A DNA stretch of 64,000 bases from Enterobacter asburiae (lineage in GTDB: Bacteria > Pseudomonadota > Gammaproteobacteria > Enterobacterales > Enterobacteriaceae): the NCBI RefSeq assembly GCF_008080435.1, contig NZ_VRKN01000014.1, forward strand, positions 28,827 to 92,826, read 5' to 3'. Below are positions 61,584-64,000 of this stretch, in pieces. Each line of letters opens with the position of its first letter. Positions within the stretch are counted from its first letter, which is position 1. The translations under genes and the position numbers were made by a program. The notes below the pieces were generated by a model. That model was not told the origin of the DNA. It searched no databases and saw only the letters and a list, made by a program, of their open reading frames with translations.

Positions 61584-64000
<2,417 letters not shown>

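Overview
The window is a stretch of enterobacterial chromosome. Gene order follows the Escherichia coli feoAB - yhgF - greB - ompR/envZ - pckA - hslOR - igaA - nudE - mrcA - hofMNOPQ - aroKB-damX-dam-rpe-gph-trpS - cysG - nirDB - tsgA - ppiA - pabA - argD - yhfK - crp - yhfA - prkB - yheUT - yheS - kefGB - slyD - fkpA - tusDCB - rpsL-rpsG-fusA-tufA block almost gene for gene. Protein identity to the E. coli products is high. GC-rich coding DNA, a malonate decarboxylase cluster and a particular set of absent genes suggest a close relative of E. coli such as Enterobacter or a neighbouring genus; that placement is inferred, not proven.

Layout. 1-4.7 kb: feoB (cut by the window edge), feoA, yhgF/tex and greB, all leftward. 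4.9-7.0 kb: ompR-envZ, rightward. 7.1-13.3 kb: pckA, hslO, hslR, yrfG and igaA, leftward. 13.6-14.2 kb: nudE. 14.3-16.8 kb: mrcA, divergent from hofMNOPQ (16.9-20.2 kb). 20.5-26.9 kb: the aroK-aroB-damX-dam-rpe-gph-trpS series with short gaps and overlaps. 27-31.7 kb: yhfL, cysG, nirD and nirB, leftward. 31.9-34.5 kb: a stand-alone codA facing tsgA. 34.7-37.9 kb: ppiA, a yhfG-fic fusion, pabA and argD. 37.9-43.6 kb: yhfK, crp, yhfA, prkB, yheU and yheT. 43.8-51.9 kb: a complete mdcABCDEFGH operon with a convergent LysR gene mdcR, lying between yheT and yheS. 51.9-60.4 kb: yheS, kefGB, yheV, slyD, slyX, fkpA, yheO and tusDCB. 60.5 kb to the end: the str operon (rpsL, rpsG, fusA, start of tufA).

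The most unusual locus is at 35.4-36.0 kb. In E. coli, yhfG (Fic antitoxin) and fic (AMP-transferase) are two genes. Here one uninterrupted 194-codon frame joins the first ~28 residues of YhfG, with its inhibitory-helix motif, to the core Fic domain. A two-gene toxin-antitoxin pair has become a single polypeptide with an N-terminal inhibitory helix. The Fic active-site loop and a nearby conserved motif are altered, so it may be a self-inhibited enzyme or a decaying remnant.

Other departures from the E. coli layout are: no nirC between nirD and cysG, no yhgE between hslO and pckA, codA without codB beside nirB, and the mdc island. A short GC-rich hairpin repeat (core CCCTCACCC..CCCTCTCCC..GGGAGAGGG) recurs five times, always in intergenic DNA next to gene 3' ends. 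Several control sites are readable: FNR plus NarL/NarP sites at nirB spaced as in E. coli, a CRP palindrome at ppiA, a sigma-E-type promoter at fkpA, the rpsL promoter, and Fur-like and FNR-like sites upstream of feoA. No tRNA, rRNA, CRISPR array, insertion sequence or prophage was seen.
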